Below are positions 43,375 through 51,160 of a stretch of 64,000 nt of DNA, piece by piece (position 1 is the first letter of the stretch; every line of letters begins with the position of its first letter). A model generated the notes under the pieces. That model saw only the letters and a program-made list of their open reading frames with translations, was not told where the DNA came from and ran no database searches. This stretch comes from Chitinophagaceae bacterium (lineage in GTDB: Bacteria > Bacteroidota > Bacteroidia > Chitinophagales > Chitinophagaceae), in the NCBI GenBank assembly GCA_004028795.1, contig SAIW01000006.1:124001-188000 (forward strand). The letters run 5' to 3'. The translations under genes and the position numbers were made by a program.

Positions 43375-45864
43375 TTACTCCCCCACTAAAAACACTGCAT
43401 TACAAAACAGCAATTTCCCATTCTCCCAAAACAAACGAAACAGCGGGTTATCTGCCATGTAAACAATTTGCCCGTTACCCATTTCTTCCACACCAAAAAT
43501 CAACGCATCTTTTAATCGGTTCTTAGCTTTATAACCTGCAAAGCCGGCTATATAATTGTTCTTTTTTAATACGCCTACGTTCCAACCTTCTTTCAAAAAG
43601 TCATAAGTGTTATCATCCTGTTTCAGTGTATAATAAAAATCAGGATAACCATAAGCTAAAGGATGTGTATTGTCTAAATCAACTTTATAAATAGCACCGG
43701 GCGTACTGTTGGTTAAAGATTCTCTGTCTCTATCACCATATTTTTTTAATGCACCATAATCACCTTTATCATTATCATCTTTACTGTCTCTCGCTCTTAA
43801 ACCTAAATCTTTCTTAGCTAAAATGGATACTGCATTCTGCAGAGCAATAATTTTTCCGCCGCTGCTTACAAAATCTTTCAGTTTATCTAACACAGGTTTA
43901 TCATTCAACACTCTGTAATTTCCGTCAGGCAAAATCAAAACATTATAATTCTTAATATTAGTTCTCCCTAAATCTGCTGCATTAATTAATGTTACAGGAT
44001 AATCTAAAGTTTGCTCAAAGAAATTCCAAATCTCTCCCGCATCTGTTGATGAAACCTGCTCTCCTGTTATCATTGCCACTTTTGGTATAGCAATATTTAC
44101 AACTTCTCTGCTTCCAAAGTCTGCTCCTTTCTCTACAAAACCTGATAACACAATATCAGGTTGTACTTTAAATTTTTGCACCGCATTATTTAATACAGTT
44201 ACTAAATCAACATTTGTATTGCTTGTTTTAATAATAATTAATGTTCCTCTCTCAAACAATTTTCCATTGCTGGTAAATGGTTTTGTTGCCTGCCTTACTT
44301 TAACACCGCTCTTTAATAAATACGCCAATAATTTTGCACTGTTTAAAGAAGTATAAGGAAATAAATAACCATAAGCAGGTGTGATAGCTTTAACAGCAAG
44401 GGATTGTACCGACAAGGGTTTTATATCTAACTTTTCTTTTACTGCTATGCCTTCAACACCGTAGTTATAAGGTAGCGACCAGGCAGTAATATCATATGTA
44501 GCACTATCGTTTAATTTACTGTTCTGTTCAAACAAAACCTTTACTAAGGTGCTTTTAGGTTGATACATTGAAACAGCCAATGTATATTTTTTTAAACTCA
44601 CTTCTTCTTCCTTTAAAGAAAAATAATTATAGCCTTTTACTTTATTATTTATAACAGTTCCGTATTCAATGGCGTTTTTATCTAACAAAGTTTTTACTGC
44701 GTTTATTTTACTTTCGTCGTCATCTGTTACCACATAAGTTTTGTATTCAGCATTTTTTGCGTTGCGACTGTCATCAAAAAACTTTCTGAATTCATCTACT
44801 AATTTCTGTGCATTTTTTGATGCTGTTTCAATGGTTGATAAACCCGTTGTGTAGTGATGCGTTACTCTGTCAACTAATGTCAACGTATCTCCATTACCCG
44901 TTATAACGCCCAGCCCGCCTGCACTGTGGCCGCCTTGCTCGTACGTCATGCCAATCGCTCCGTTATAAATAGGATAAGTATCACCATATGAAGGATAAAA
45001 CAAATCAAAATTTTCTTTAGTGAAATAAAGCCATGCATTTTCATCAAAATACTTAGCATTATTTTTCCCGATCTGTGTTTGAAAATCTCTTTGCCATTGT
45101 GTAATTACTTCATGAAAAGGTTCTGCAGCAGGAGCAAAATAATATGGGTTGTTATAACCCTGTTCGTGAAAATCAACATGAATCTGAGGCATCCACTCAT
45201 TATATTTTTTTATTCTTTGTTGAGATTCAATTTGTGTTTGCCATGCCCAGTCTCTGTTTAAATCAAAATTATAATGGTTGCTTCTACCGCCCGGCCAAGG
45301 CTCTCTGTGTTCACGGCTTTGCGGGTCAACATTATACTCTTTTCCTTTCATGCTGTTAAACCAATTCACGTATCTATCTCTACCATCAGGATTAATACAA
45401 GGGTCAATAATTACCACAACGTTTTTCAACCATTCTTTTGTTTGTGTATTGGCAGGGTTTACTAATGCATATAAAGTTTGCATAGCTGCTTCGCTGCTGC
45501 TGGGTTCGTTGCCATGCACATTATAACTTAACCACACAATAGCAGGATTATTTACTGAAGCATTTTTATCTTTCAATAAACTCAAATTATTCTTACGTAC
45601 GTCTTCCAACCTTTTTAAATTTTCAGGAGTAGCAACGTAAGCCAGCATTAATTCTCTTCCCTCATTGGTTATACCATATTGCTCAACTTTAACCATATCC
45701 TGTTTAGCAGCGGCAACAGCTTTTACGTATTCTACAATTTTATAATGCCTTGTATAATTAGTGCCTATTTTATAGCCTAAAAATTGTTCGGGGCTTTGTA
45801 AAGTTTGGGCAAATGACGATATTGTAATGATAGAGATTACAACTAATGCAAATATTTTTCTCAT
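43375..45864 (-). CDS. Secreted M14-family zinc carboxypeptidase
   Basis: Predicted periplasmic or secreted metallopeptidase of 829 residues. Signal peptide 1-19 (SSFAQ). Zinc ligands His117 and Glu120 in NVHGNEPSS; the third histidine is in QIHVDFHEQG (229 or 233). NPDGRDRYVNWF and FDLNRDW near 158-205 are substrate-binding motifs, and MTYEQGGHSAGG near 308 carries the likely catalytic glutamate. The C-terminal ~300 residues include a region like a glutamine-amidotransferase/ThuA fold (about 630-720). Specificity unknown. Confidence 0.92.
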   Translation of the reverse strand: MRKIFALVVISIITISSFAQTLQSPEQFLGYKIGTNYTRHYKIVEYVKAVAAAKQDMVKVEQYGITNEGRELMLAYVATPENLKRLEDVRKNNLSLLKDKNASVNNPAIVWLSYNVHGNEPSSSEAAMQTLYALVNPANTQTKEWLKNVVVIIDPCINPDGRDRYVNWFNSMKGKEYNVDPQSREHREPWPGGRSNHYNFDLNRDWAWQTQIESQQRIKKYNEWMPQIHVDFHEQGYNNPYYFAPAAEPFHEVITQWQRDFQTQIGKNNAKYFDENAWLYFTKENFDLFYPSYGDTYPIYNGAIGMTYEQGGHSAGGLGVITGNGDTLTLVDRVTHHYTTGLSTIETASKNAQKLVDEFRKFFDDSRNAKNAEYKTYVVTDDDESKINAVKTLLDKNAIEYGTVINNKVKGYNYFSLKEEEVSLKKYTLAVSMYQPKSTLVKVLFEQNSKLNDSATYDITAWSLPYNYGVEGIAVKEKLDIKPLSVQSLAVKAITPAYGYLFPYTSLNSAKLLAYLLKSGVKVRQATKPFTSNGKLFERGTLIIIKTSNTNVDLVTVLNNAVQKFKVQPDIVLSGFVEKGADFGSREVVNIAIPKVAMITGEQVSSTDAGEIWNFFEQTLDYPVTLINAADLGRTNIKNYNVLILPDGNYRVLNDKPVLDKLKDFVSSGGKIIALQNAVSILAKKDLGLRARDSKDDNDKGDYGALKKYGDRDRESLTNSTPGAIYKVDLDNTHPLAYGYPDFYYTLKQDDNTYDFLKEGWNVGVLKKNNYIAGFAGYKAKNRLKDALIFGVEEMGNGQIVYMADNPLFRLFWENGKLLFCNAVFLVGE

Positions 45865-45962
45865 AAGTTTTTGTATAGAGCGTGAATATAAGCAATGAAA
45901 AAAAGCAGTCCAAAATATACGCCTGCTTTATGTTGAATGATTATTTTTAAAGAAAAGAAACA

Positions 45963-46409
45963 ATGGAAATTCTAAGAACAGATTCATCGAACAGGGATTT
46001 TATTTACTTAGTTGGATGGTTAGATAAAGAACTTGCAGAAAGAGATGGCGATGACCATGTGTTTTATGCCCAATTCAATAAAATAGTTTCTATAAAAAAT
46101 GTGATTGTAGTCTATGAAGGTGAGAAGCCTGTTGCCTGCGGTGCAATTAAAGCTTTTGATGAACAATCGATGGAAGTAAAACGAATGTTTACTTTACCTG
46201 AATACAGAGGAAAAGGTTTGGCAAGTATGGTTCTTAAAGCATTAGAAACATGGGCAAAAGAATCAGGGTACACAAAATGTGTTTTAGAAACGGGTAAACG
46301 CCAGCCTGAAGCCATTGCATTGTATGAGAAAAACGGGTATACTGTAACAGCTAATTATGGTCAGTATATCGGCATAGAAAACAGTGTTTGTTTTGAGAAG
46401 TTTTTGTAA
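45963..46409 (+). CDS. GNAT family N-acetyltransferase
   Basis: Acetyl-CoA-dependent acetyltransferase of 148 residues. The acetyl-CoA motif A is EVKRMFTLPEYRGKGLASMVL (about 75-95), with R/Q-x-x-G-x-G/A seen as RGKGLA. C-terminal EKNGYTVTANYG is also typical. Substrate unknown. Divergent from the M14 peptidase gene. Confidence 0.92.
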   Translation: MEILRTDSSNRDFIYLVGWLDKELAERDGDDHVFYAQFNKIVSIKNVIVVYEGEKPVACGAIKAFDEQSMEVKRMFTLPEYRGKGLASMVLKALETWAKESGYTKCVLETGKRQPEAIALYEKNGYTVTANYGQYIGIENSVCFEKFL

Positions 46410-46444
46410 GAAAATAAACAATTATATTTACTAAAATCTTTTTT

Positions 46445-46600
46445 ATGTCTTTACCTGTAAACAACAAAAACAACAGCAAGGGTGGCAATAAAGGCCATAA
46501 CAATGCACAGGGTTCTAAATTTATAGTAAAACCTAATAGCGGTAAAGCTGTTGGTGCAACAAAAAAACCAATTAAAACCGGCGGTTCAAGAGGCAGTTAA
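46445..46600 (+). CDS. Small basic Asn/Gly/Lys-rich protein
   Basis: A 51-residue ORF starting MSLPVNNKNNSKGGNKG and ending KKPIKTGGSRGS. It is basic, without hydrophobic segments, so probably a nucleic-acid-associated or disordered protein. It is bracketed by the GNAT gene (36 bases upstream) and a strong terminator 20 bases after its stop, which supports real expression. I recall similar short ORFs in related Chitinophagaceae, without known function. Confidence 0.65.
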   Translation: MSLPVNNKNNSKGGNKGHNNAQGSKFIVKPNSGKAVGATKKPIKTGGSRGS

Positions 46601-46618
46601 TTAATTGAGAAATAATAA

Positions 46619-46656
46619 TAAAAAGTCGATTGTTTATAGCAATCGACTTTTTTATG
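46619..46656. terminator. Strong bidirectional terminator
   Basis: Stem AAAAGTCGATTG / CAATCGACTTTT with a 7-base loop and T run on the plus strand; A run on the left gives T run on the minus strand. It separates the convergent small basic protein and the membrane protein gene. Confidence 0.9.
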
Positions 46657-46676
46657 GATACATTATAGATACTTTT

Positions 46677-47159
46677 TTATAATCCTACACCTCTAAACCA
46701 TTCTGCCCCGCTAATTCTGAATGGCCAAGGAATACAAGCTAAGATAATTACCAATGCAACAGTGTACATAATTGCCAATTTCTTATTCTTGGGGCCGGGT
46801 TCAAGATTATCATTCTTTGCAATTCTTCTGGTTAGAGTAATAATTACTACAGCTATAATCATTCCCAAAATATGTTCAACGGCCCAGAAGCGTAATTCAG
46901 GGGTTTTCATTACATAACCTATATCTGGGTAGTTTACTTTATCTGTAAAATATATAAAACCCTTAGGGCCAAAAAAGTATTGATATAATCCTGTCAATAA
47001 ATTAAGATGTACCACAATTAACAAACGCAAATTCCAGCTTTTATCTTTTTTAGTATAAGGCATATCTGCCTCAACCAAACTGTTTGCAATATTGATTATG
47101 AATAAAAATAAAATTACCCATCGTAATAGACTGTGCACTGCTAAAATGCCTTGATACAT
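46677..47159 (-). CDS. Four-helix membrane protein of unknown function
   Basis: A 160-residue inner-membrane protein with about four hydrophobic segments (about 8-28, 45-65, 92-112, 128-150). Conserved-looking histidines occur in HSLLRW, HLNLLTGLYQYF and EHILGM, which could bind heme or a metal; cytochrome-b-like small proteins of Bacteroidota have this appearance. That is inference only. Confidence 0.7.
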   Translation of the reverse strand: MYQGILAVHSLLRWVILFLFIINIANSLVEADMPYTKKDKSWNLRLLIVVHLNLLTGLYQYFFGPKGFIYFTDKVNYPDIGYVMKTPELRFWAVEHILGMIIAVVIITLTRRIAKNDNLEPGPKNKKLAIMYTVALVIILACIPWPFRISGAEWFRGVGL

Positions 47160-47274
47160 AAGCTTGATTTTCGGTTATAAATTAAATAATAACAGGGGAA
47201 AGGGGGAGTTGTTCAGAGGTATCAGAACGATATTACAACGAAGATAATGTTTAGATGAATATATCAACTCACAT

Positions 47275-47400
47275 TTATTCCACCCAATCTGCAATAAATA
47301 AATTGGTATCGTGTGTGCCGCCGTTATTTCTGTTAGATGCAAAAATTATTTTTTTGCCATCTTTTGTAAACATCGGGAAAGCATCAAAGGTATTGTCGAA
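47275..47400 (-). pseudogene. Remnant of a PD40/TolB-like beta-propeller gene
   Basis: A 41-codon fragment with a natural stop reads as the C terminus of a WD40-like PD40 protein: DAFPMFTKDGKKIIFASNRN, then GGTHDTNLFIADW. An in-frame TAA lies immediately upstream, and no related sequence continues beyond it. The remainder of the 437-base gap (47160-47596) holds no gene or terminator that I can support. Confidence 0.7.
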
Positions 47401-47596
47401 TTATGCTGAGGTTACGTAAGCAAAGCAACCTATTTATTGAACTTGACATTGGTGTTTCGAACACTTATGGTGTAGAAGCATGCGGGCGGGCAACATTAAT
47501 AATTAAGAACAATTAAGCTGCTATTAACTTATAATCTTAATACTGCTGTTAATCGCATTCTTCCTTTTAACCGCAAATAAATTATCTACTTAATTC

Positions 47597-48037
47597 TTAT
47601 TTATTGGCGGGCATTCCCGGCTGCTTAGATTGACTTTCTACTACACCTTTAACAGTAATTATTTGAGGGTTGGTTTTGGCGTTAGAAGTAATGACAACAG
47701 TTTTTTGAAATGAGCCTGCCTTCTTAGTATCATAACTAACTTTTATTAACGATTCTCCCCCAGGTTTTATAGGCTCCTTAGGCCAAGTGGGTACCACACA
47801 CCCGCAAGAACCTTGTGCGTTAGAAATAATCAAAGGTTCTTTGCCGGTATTTTTAAATCTAAATTCATATACACCATTGCCATTCCATTTTATAGTACCA
47901 AAATCATGTATATTTTTCTCAAATGAAATTTCAGCCTGATTGGGATTTGCGGCAGGAACTTGTGCAGCCGGAGCGTTTTGGGCATTAACAGTAATACCAG
48001 CAATTATTAATACAGTTAGTATAATTATCTTTCCCAT
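47597..48037 (-). CDS. DUF1573 domain secreted protein
   Basis: A 146-residue protein with signal peptide 1-19 (VNAQ) and one DUF1573 immunoglobulin-like domain (about 35-135): FGTIKWNGNGVYEFRFKNTG, then the two-cysteine motif GSCGCVVPTWP and IKPGGESLIKVSYDT. Such proteins are abundant in Bacteroidota; function unknown, presumably periplasmic. The C-terminal tail is short and Gln/Pro-rich. Confidence 0.92.
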   Translation of the reverse strand: MGKIIILTVLIIAGITVNAQNAPAAQVPAANPNQAEISFEKNIHDFGTIKWNGNGVYEFRFKNTGKEPLIISNAQGSCGCVVPTWPKEPIKPGGESLIKVSYDTKKAGSFQKTVVITSNAKTNPQIITVKGVVESQSKQPGMPANK

Positions 48038-48361
48038 GGTTATCTTTTAAGTATTTAGTGTATATAAATGTACCAACTATTTATAAAAATTATCGATTTT
48101 ATCAGATATGGTGTTTTACATAGTAAATTTCTCTTGCAATTAGTGTCCGAAATCTTACCCCAAGGTATTCAGCCTTAGGGTCTCATGGTTGGCTTAATAT
48201 ACAATGAATATTTAGCAACAAAAGAGCTATAAACAACTACAACTACCAGAAAAGATAGTACCGAAAAAAAATTCCTCATGTGTTTTGTTAATATTCAGCA
48301 AATGTAATTATTGATTAAACGCTAAGTAGCATAAAACTCTAAGGAAAGTTAAGTTTGCAAT
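48038..48361. other. 324-base divergent intergenic region
   Basis: Lies between two divergently transcribed genes and should hold both promoters. One imperfect hairpin, ACCCCAAGG / CCTTAGGGT, is at about 48157-48182 without a T run. No ORF, RNA gene or convincing promoter pair was recognised. Confidence 0.5.
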
Positions 48362-49153
48362 ATGAAAAGAAACGCATTCATTATTGTAGCAGCATTTGCA
48401 TTTATTTCCTGTAATAATAAAAAAGCTGATAAGAAAAGAAATGCAGTGCATGAAGCTGCTGTAACAGATTTAAAAGCAAAAATTGCTCAAAAGCCCGACA
48501 GTATTGGCTTACACCTTAAGCTGATTGATATGCTTGACAGCTTGAATGATTATAAAACTGCCATAAGTGAAGTTGATACACTCATAAAAAAAGATAGTTT
48601 AAACTATGCTTTCTGGTTCAGGCGTGGGCAATTATGCAGCAGTGCAAAAGATACCCTTAATGCGATAAAATCTTTTGGAAGAGCTACTAAAATTTACCCT
48701 GCTCCCGATGCTGTTTTAAGTTTAGCCAATTTGTATGCTGAAACAAAAAACAGCACCGCCTTAGAGCTAACAGATTATTTATTAAATATGCGTTTAGGCA
48801 GAGCATACAATGCCCATTGTTATTTTATTAAAGGTGTGTTTTTTTCAAGAACGAATGATAAACAAAAAGCCCTTAGGTTTTTTGATTATTGCATTACAAA
48901 CAACTTTAATTACCCTGAAGCTTATTTAGAAAAAGGCTTTATTCTTTTTGATGCCGGCAATAAAGAAGAAGCATTAAAAGCTTTTAAAATGTGCATTACT
49001 ATAAACAACACTTATGCCGATGGTTATTATTGGGTAGCTAAATGCAATGAGGCTTTAAACAATAAAACAGAAGCTGTAAGTAATTATGAAATTGCATTAA
49101 AGCTTGATGAAAACATGCAGGAAGCTAAAGCTGCATTACAACGGTTAAAGTAA
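48362..49153 (+). CDS. TPR-repeat lipoprotein
   Basis: A 263-residue lipoprotein: signal peptide with lipobox AFISC (lipidated Cys about residue 17) followed by Asn/Lys. At least five TPR-like units span about 30-260, for example YPEAYLEKGFILFDAGNKEE. Probably an outer-membrane or periplasmic scaffold; partner unknown. A repeat-rich 101-base spacer separates it from rpe. Confidence 0.85.
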   Translation: MKRNAFIIVAAFAFISCNNKKADKKRNAVHEAAVTDLKAKIAQKPDSIGLHLKLIDMLDSLNDYKTAISEVDTLIKKDSLNYAFWFRRGQLCSSAKDTLNAIKSFGRATKIYPAPDAVLSLANLYAETKNSTALELTDYLLNMRLGRAYNAHCYFIKGVFFSRTNDKQKALRFFDYCITNNFNYPEAYLEKGFILFDAGNKEEALKAFKMCITINNTYADGYYWVAKCNEALNNKTEAVSNYEIALKLDENMQEAKAALQRLK

Positions 49154-49159
49154 CCTTCG

Positions 49160-49254
49160 TTTAAAAGTTTAAGGTTTAAAGGTTTGATGTTACTTTTGTT
49201 TCAATATATTAATGAACTCTCAACTTTAAACATTAACCCTTTGAACATTTAAGC
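49160..49254. repeat. Degenerate GTTTAAAG inverted repeat before rpe
   Basis: Left half TTTAAAAGTTTAAGGTTTAA, right half CTTTAAACATTAACCC and TTTGAACATTTAAGC abutting the rpe ATG. Same sequence type as the inverted repeat between ftsA and ftsZ. Confidence 0.45.
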
Positions 49255-49905
49255 ATGTCAATTATCGCCCCATCATTATTAGCAAGTAATTTTTTAAAGC
49301 TGAAAGAAGAATGTGATATGCTGAACGCCAGCAGTGCAGACTGGTTGCATTTAGATGTTATGGATGGAAGATTTGTACCGAATATAAGTTTTGGTTTACC
49401 TGTAATTGAACATATTCGTACTGCTACAAAAAAACCGTTGGATGTGCATTTGATGATTGTTGAGCCTGAAAAATATATTGTTGATTTTAAAAATGCCGGG
49501 GCTGACCATATAACCGTTCACTACGAAGTTTGCAATCATTTACACAGAAATATTGAACAGATAAAAAACTTAGGTTTAAAGGCCGGCGTGGCTTTAAACC
49601 CTCATACACCTGTTAGTTTATTAGAAGATATTTTAGCTGATGTTGATATTGTTTTGCTGATGAGTGTTAACCCGGGTTTTGGCGGACAAAAATTTATACC
49701 TAATACCATTGATAAAATAAGAAGCCTGAAAAAAATGATTCATCAAATTAACTCTAAAACGTTAATTGAAATTGATGGCGGCGTTACTTTAGAAAATGCT
49801 GCTGCATTATTACATACCGGTGCTAATGTTTTAGTAGCAGGCAATACTGTTTTTAAAAGTGAAAACCCTGTTGATACCATTGCTAAATTAAAAGCTGCTT
49901 ATTAA
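49255..49905 (+). CDS. rpe: Ribulose-phosphate 3-epimerase
   Basis: TIM-barrel enzyme interconverting ribulose 5-phosphate and xylulose 5-phosphate in the pentose phosphate pathway. Motifs: APSLLASNF near the start, HLDVMDGRFVPNISFG (about 33-48) with catalytic Asp, DVHLMI, and MSVNPGFGGQKFIP near 140. The second catalytic Asp is in IEIDGGV. 216 residues, normal. Confidence 0.97.
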   Translation: MSIIAPSLLASNFLKLKEECDMLNASSADWLHLDVMDGRFVPNISFGLPVIEHIRTATKKPLDVHLMIVEPEKYIVDFKNAGADHITVHYEVCNHLHRNIEQIKNLGLKAGVALNPHTPVSLLEDILADVDIVLLMSVNPGFGGQKFIPNTIDKIRSLKKMIHQINSKTLIEIDGGVTLENAAALLHTGANVLVAGNTVFKSENPVDTIAKLKAAY

Positions 49906-50000
49906 TTTTTTAACACAAAGTCTCTATGATGACACAAGATTCACTAAGACTTGTGTGCTTTGCGTATTGTACCTTGAGTGCTTTGTGGAAAAAACTATGG
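49906..50000. repeat. Degenerate ACACAAAG / CTTTGTGG interspersed repeat
   Basis: Multiple short inverted matches (ACACAAAG with CTTTGTGG; ACACAAG with CTTGTGT). It resembles the element between deoC and ALDH. The 334-base gap 49906-50239 otherwise holds the encapsulin promoter region. Confidence 0.4.
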
Positions 50001-50103
50001 GGTATGATAAAGTTGCTTAAGTATAAAAAGCAGCAGTTTTATAAAAAAAATCTAAGTTCATACTTTCCTATATGTCTGTTGGCTATAATCTCATGTAAAT
50101 CAG

Positions 50104-50157
50104 ATTCAAGATTTGAATTACAATCAACACATCAGTATATTTGAATTGAGTTCAAAT
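50104..50157 (+). promoter_or_regulatory. Two TTGAA/TTCAA palindromes over the encapsulin promoter
   Basis: ATTCAA-GAT-TTGAAT at 50104-50118 overlaps the -33 box, and ATTTGAA-TTGAG-TTCAAAT at 50139-50157 overlaps the end of the -7 box and the predicted start of transcription. Both are perfect inverted repeats. The placement is that expected of a repressor operator; the regulator is not identified. Confidence 0.55.
50112..50143 (+). promoter_or_regulatory. Bacteroidota-type promoter of the encapsulin operon
   Basis: TTTG at 50112-50115, 20-base spacer, TATATTTG at 50136-50143: a full match to the TTTG / TAnnTTTG consensus of the Bacteroidota primary sigma factor. Predicted transcription start near 50150, giving a leader of about 90 bases. 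Confidence 0.7.
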
Positions 50158-50239
50158 GTCACGAAACACAGCAATAATAACAATACAACGGACTACCGAT
50201 TAGCAGAGATTTTACTTAAATAATTAAAAAATTAAAACA

Positions 50240-51160
50240 ATGTCAGACAAATTAAAACAACAGACATCTTTAGGGGATGTGGCTGCAAGGCAACTGGCTA
50301 TTGCAACCCGTACCGCTCCGCAAATGGTAACGATTACACCTCGTTGGCTTACTAAGCTTTTGAGTTGGGTACCTGTAGAATCCGGTGTATATCGTTTGAA
50401 TAAAGTAAAAGATGCAACCAAGATTGAAGTGGATTGCTCATCAAGAGATGAAAAAATACTACCACAAACATTTGTAGATTACATTGAGAATCCCCGTGAG
50501 TATAATTTGGCAGCGGTACAGACCATTGTAGATATTCATACCCGTGTGTCTGACTTGTACAGCAAACCTTACAATCAAATTACAGAACAAATCAGATTAG
50601 CAGTAGAAACCATTAAAGAACGCCAGGAGAGCGAGCTGATTAATAATAAAGATTATGGTTTGTTACATAGTGTTGCTCCTTCACAAATCATTAAACCACG
50701 CTTAGGCCCACCTACACCGGATGACTTTGATGCTTTGATTGCAAAGGTTTGGAAAGAACCGGGCTTTTTCTTGCTTCACCCTGAAGCTATTGCTGCATTC
50801 GGGCGTGAATGTACCCGCAGAGGTGTTCCGCCACCAACAGTTTCATTGTTTGGTTCACAATTTATTACATGGAGAGGTATTCCGCTAATCCCATCAGATA
50901 AATTACCTATTGAAAATGGTAAGTCTAAAATTATTCTACTTCGTACCGGAGAAAGTCGTCAAGGTGTAGTTGGTCTTTTCCAACCGGGATTACAAGGTGA
51001 ATACTCACCGGGTTTATCAGTACGTTTTGCAGGTATCAACGATCGTGCAATTGCTTCCTATTTAGTTTCACTCTACTGTTCATTGGCAGTATTGGTAGAT
51101 GATGCCATTGCTGTTTTGGAAGATGTAGATTTAACCAACTACCATGAATACAAATATTAA
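50240..51160 (+). CDS. Family 2A encapsulin shell protein
   Basis: HK97-fold capsid-like protein that self-assembles into a protein nanocompartment. The 306-residue sequence has the Family 2A pattern: a helical N-terminal arm starting SLGDVAARQLAIATRTAPQM, then PRWLTKLLSWVPVESGVYRLN, a P-domain-like middle, and FLLHPEAIAAFGRECTRRG and GLFQPGLQGEYSPGLSVRF toward the C terminus. No inserted cyclic-nucleotide-binding domain is present, which separates it from Family 2B. Its last 17 bases overlap the start of the cysteine desulfurase gene, its predicted cargo. Established work links this family to sulfur storage or metabolism. Confidence 0.92.
   Translation: MSDKLKQQTSLGDVAARQLAIATRTAPQMVTITPRWLTKLLSWVPVESGVYRLNKVKDATKIEVDCSSRDEKILPQTFVDYIENPREYNLAAVQTIVDIHTRVSDLYSKPYNQITEQIRLAVETIKERQESELINNKDYGLLHSVAPSQIIKPRLGPPTPDDFDALIAKVWKEPGFFLLHPEAIAAFGRECTRRGVPPPTVSLFGSQFITWRGIPLIPSDKLPIENGKSKIILLRTGESRQGVVGLFQPGLQGEYSPGLSVRFAGINDRAIASYLVSLYCSLAVLVDDAIAVLEDVDLTNYHEYKY

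Noticed and set aside
45079-45526. Four overlapping plus-strand ORFs within the M14 peptidase gene
   Set aside because: They are antisense shadows of a well-supported peptidase frame.
49926-50144. 72-codon plus-strand ORF before the encapsulin gene, with a lipobox-like LAIISC
   Set aside because: Its first half is a degenerate interspersed repeat and its end overlaps the encapsulin promoter; composition is not coding-like and no family is recognisable.
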